NCBI GenBank assembly: GCA_017458885.1
Contig: JAFSZQ010000078.1
Span: 1 to 7,099 of the forward strand
Direction: 5' to 3'
Origin: Oscillospiraceae bacterium
GTDB lineage: Bacteria > Bacillota > Clostridia > Oscillospirales > Oscillospiraceae
DNA length: 7,099 nucleotides
Both the position numbers and the translations under genes were made by a program. How positions within the stretch are numbered: position 1 is the first letter of the stretch; each line of letters opens with the position of its first letter. The notes beneath the pieces are model-generated. The model searched no databases. It was not told where the DNA came from and saw only the letters and a program-made list of their open reading frames with translations. This document shows positions 5,841 through 7,099 of this stretch, in pieces.

Positions 5841-6487
5841 ACGTGAAGACCGCGCTGCTTGACCTGTTCTTTCCGCCCAAGTGCGCGTTTTGCGGCAGAG
5901 TCGGCGTGCACGGAACGTGCGTTTCGTGCGAGAAAACGCTGCCGCGCATGGAGACCGCGCCGCGCGAGGGCGCGGGCTTCGGCAGGTGCGCCGCGCCGCT
6001 GCGCTACGAGGGCGTCGTGCGCGAGGCGATCTTGCGCTTCAAATTCCGCGGCGCGCGGAGCGCGGCGGAGGGGTTTGGCGCGCTCCTCGCCCGGTGCGTC
6101 GCGGAGGAGCTGGGCGGCGCGTTCGACGTCGTGACGTGGGCGCCGGTGTCGGACAAGCGGCGCAGGCAGCGCGGTTACGATCAGGCGTACCTGCTCGCGC
6201 GCGAGACCGCGCGGGCGTGGGGCGTGACGCCAACCGCGCTGCTCCGCAAGCGGCGGGACAACCCGCCGCAGTCGGGGCTGGGCGCGCCCGAGCGCCGCGG
6301 CAACGTCATCGGCGTCTACGAGGCGCAAAATTTGGAAACGCTGAAAGGCGCCCGCGTGCTGCTGATCGACGACATCATCACGACCGGCAGCACGCTTGCG
6401 GAATGCGCGCGCGTTTTGCGCGGCGCGGGCGCGGCGGACGTCGTGTGCGCCTGCCTCGCGTCGGCGTCGACGGAGACGCATCGGTGA
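5837..6487 (+). CDS. comF: ComF family protein (amidophosphoribosyltransferase-like)
   Basis: A 216-aa cytoplasmic protein of the ComF/GntX family, linked in competent bacteria to uptake of single-stranded DNA and otherwise poorly defined. The N-terminus has a four-cysteine zinc-binding element: C16, C19, C28 and C31. Then come FKFRGA (69-73 region), a K-R-R-R-Q-R-G-Y-D-Q-A segment (107-117) equivalent to the family's RGFNQ motif, R-x-x-x-x-P-Q-S-G-L (139-148), and the PRPP-binding loop VLLIDDIITTGST (174-186) of type I phosphoribosyltransferases. Length is typical. The ATG at 5837 overlaps the XRE stop as ATGA and lacks a clear ribosome binding site, so re-initiation after the upstream gene is likely. 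Longer upstream frames overlap the XRE gene and are not credible. No other competence genes are in the window. Confidence 0.92.
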   Translation: MNVKTALLDLFFPPKCAFCGRVGVHGTCVSCEKTLPRMETAPREGAGFGRCAAPLRYEGVVREAILRFKFRGARSAAEGFGALLARCVAEELGGAFDVVTWAPVSDKRRRQRGYDQAYLLARETARAWGVTPTALLRKRRDNPPQSGLGAPERRGNVIGVYEAQNLETLKGARVLLIDDIITTGSTLAECARVLRGAGAADVVCACLASASTETHR

Positions 6488-6499
6488 AAAAATCCGATG

Positions 6500-6528
6500 T
6501 TGCAAACCGCATGGCGGGTCGCTATAAT
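6500..6528 (+). promoter_or_regulatory. Strong sigma-A-like promoter for mreB
   Basis: TTGCAA (6500-6505), 17-nt spacer, perfect TATAAT (6523-6528), located 12 bp past the comF stop. The predicted start near 6535 leaves a leader of about 50 nt. No terminator separates comF from mreB, so read-through from the apbE operon may add to this promoter. Confidence 0.82.
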
Positions 6529-6539
6529 GGAAATACTGA

Positions 6540-7099
<560 letters not shown>

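Noticed and set aside
6479..6499. Inverted repeat CATCGG/CCGATG over the comF stop as a terminator
   Set aside because: Only 6 bp with a 9-nt loop and no T-run after it; it runs into the mreB -35, so it does not look like an intrinsic terminator.

Overview
The window is GC-rich (a hand-counted stretch of the first gene, 1201-1260, is 42/60 G+C). It reads like a chromosomal segment of an anaerobic, high-GC Clostridia-type Firmicute. The evidence is a clostridial-style pyruvate:ferredoxin oxidoreductase, a SpoVK/CbbX-type AAA+ ATPase, ComF and MreB, strong Shine-Dalgarno sites and sigma-A-like promoters. Placement below class is not possible from sequence alone. I see no rRNA, tRNA, CRISPR array, insertion sequence, phage gene or origin.

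Layout. (1) 2-2827, plus: the C-terminal four-fifths of nifJ (PFOR), whose start lies upstream of the window, ending at a strong hairpin terminator (2838-2873). (2) 3354-2892, minus: a two-gene hicA-hicB type II toxin-antitoxin module that runs convergently into the same hairpin, which has a T-run on either strand and so should serve both units. (3) 3355-3509: a 155-bp divergent control region with a hicA promoter on minus and an apbE promoter on plus, both carrying GCAAG/CTTGC inverted half-sites. The apbE -10 box lies so close to its ATG that a leaderless mRNA is predicted. (4) 3510-6487, plus: a tight probable operon of apbE (FAD:protein FMN transferase lipoprotein), a SpoVK/CbbX-like AAA+ ATPase, a 72-aa XRE-type regulator and comF, with gaps of 14 bp and 4 bp and then a 4-bp ATGA overlap. 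(5) 6500-7099, plus: a near-consensus promoter, a good ribosome binding site and the first half of mreB, which runs off the window.

How the genes may work together. PFOR makes acetyl-CoA and reduced ferredoxin. ApbE attaches FMN to membrane or extracytoplasmic flavoproteins, in anaerobes often electron carriers of the Rnf/Nqr type, so the two could meet in redox metabolism; no ApbE substrate is visible here. The AAA+ ATPase and XRE regulator are physically coupled, but their target is unknown. ComF and MreB look like core genes. The toxin-antitoxin module is the most accessory-like element: hicA is clearly lower in G+C (about half) than everything around it. I find no convincing large undescribed system. 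The most interesting points are the divergent control region, the leaderless apbE prediction, the AAA+/XRE pair and the composition mismatch between hicA and hicB.
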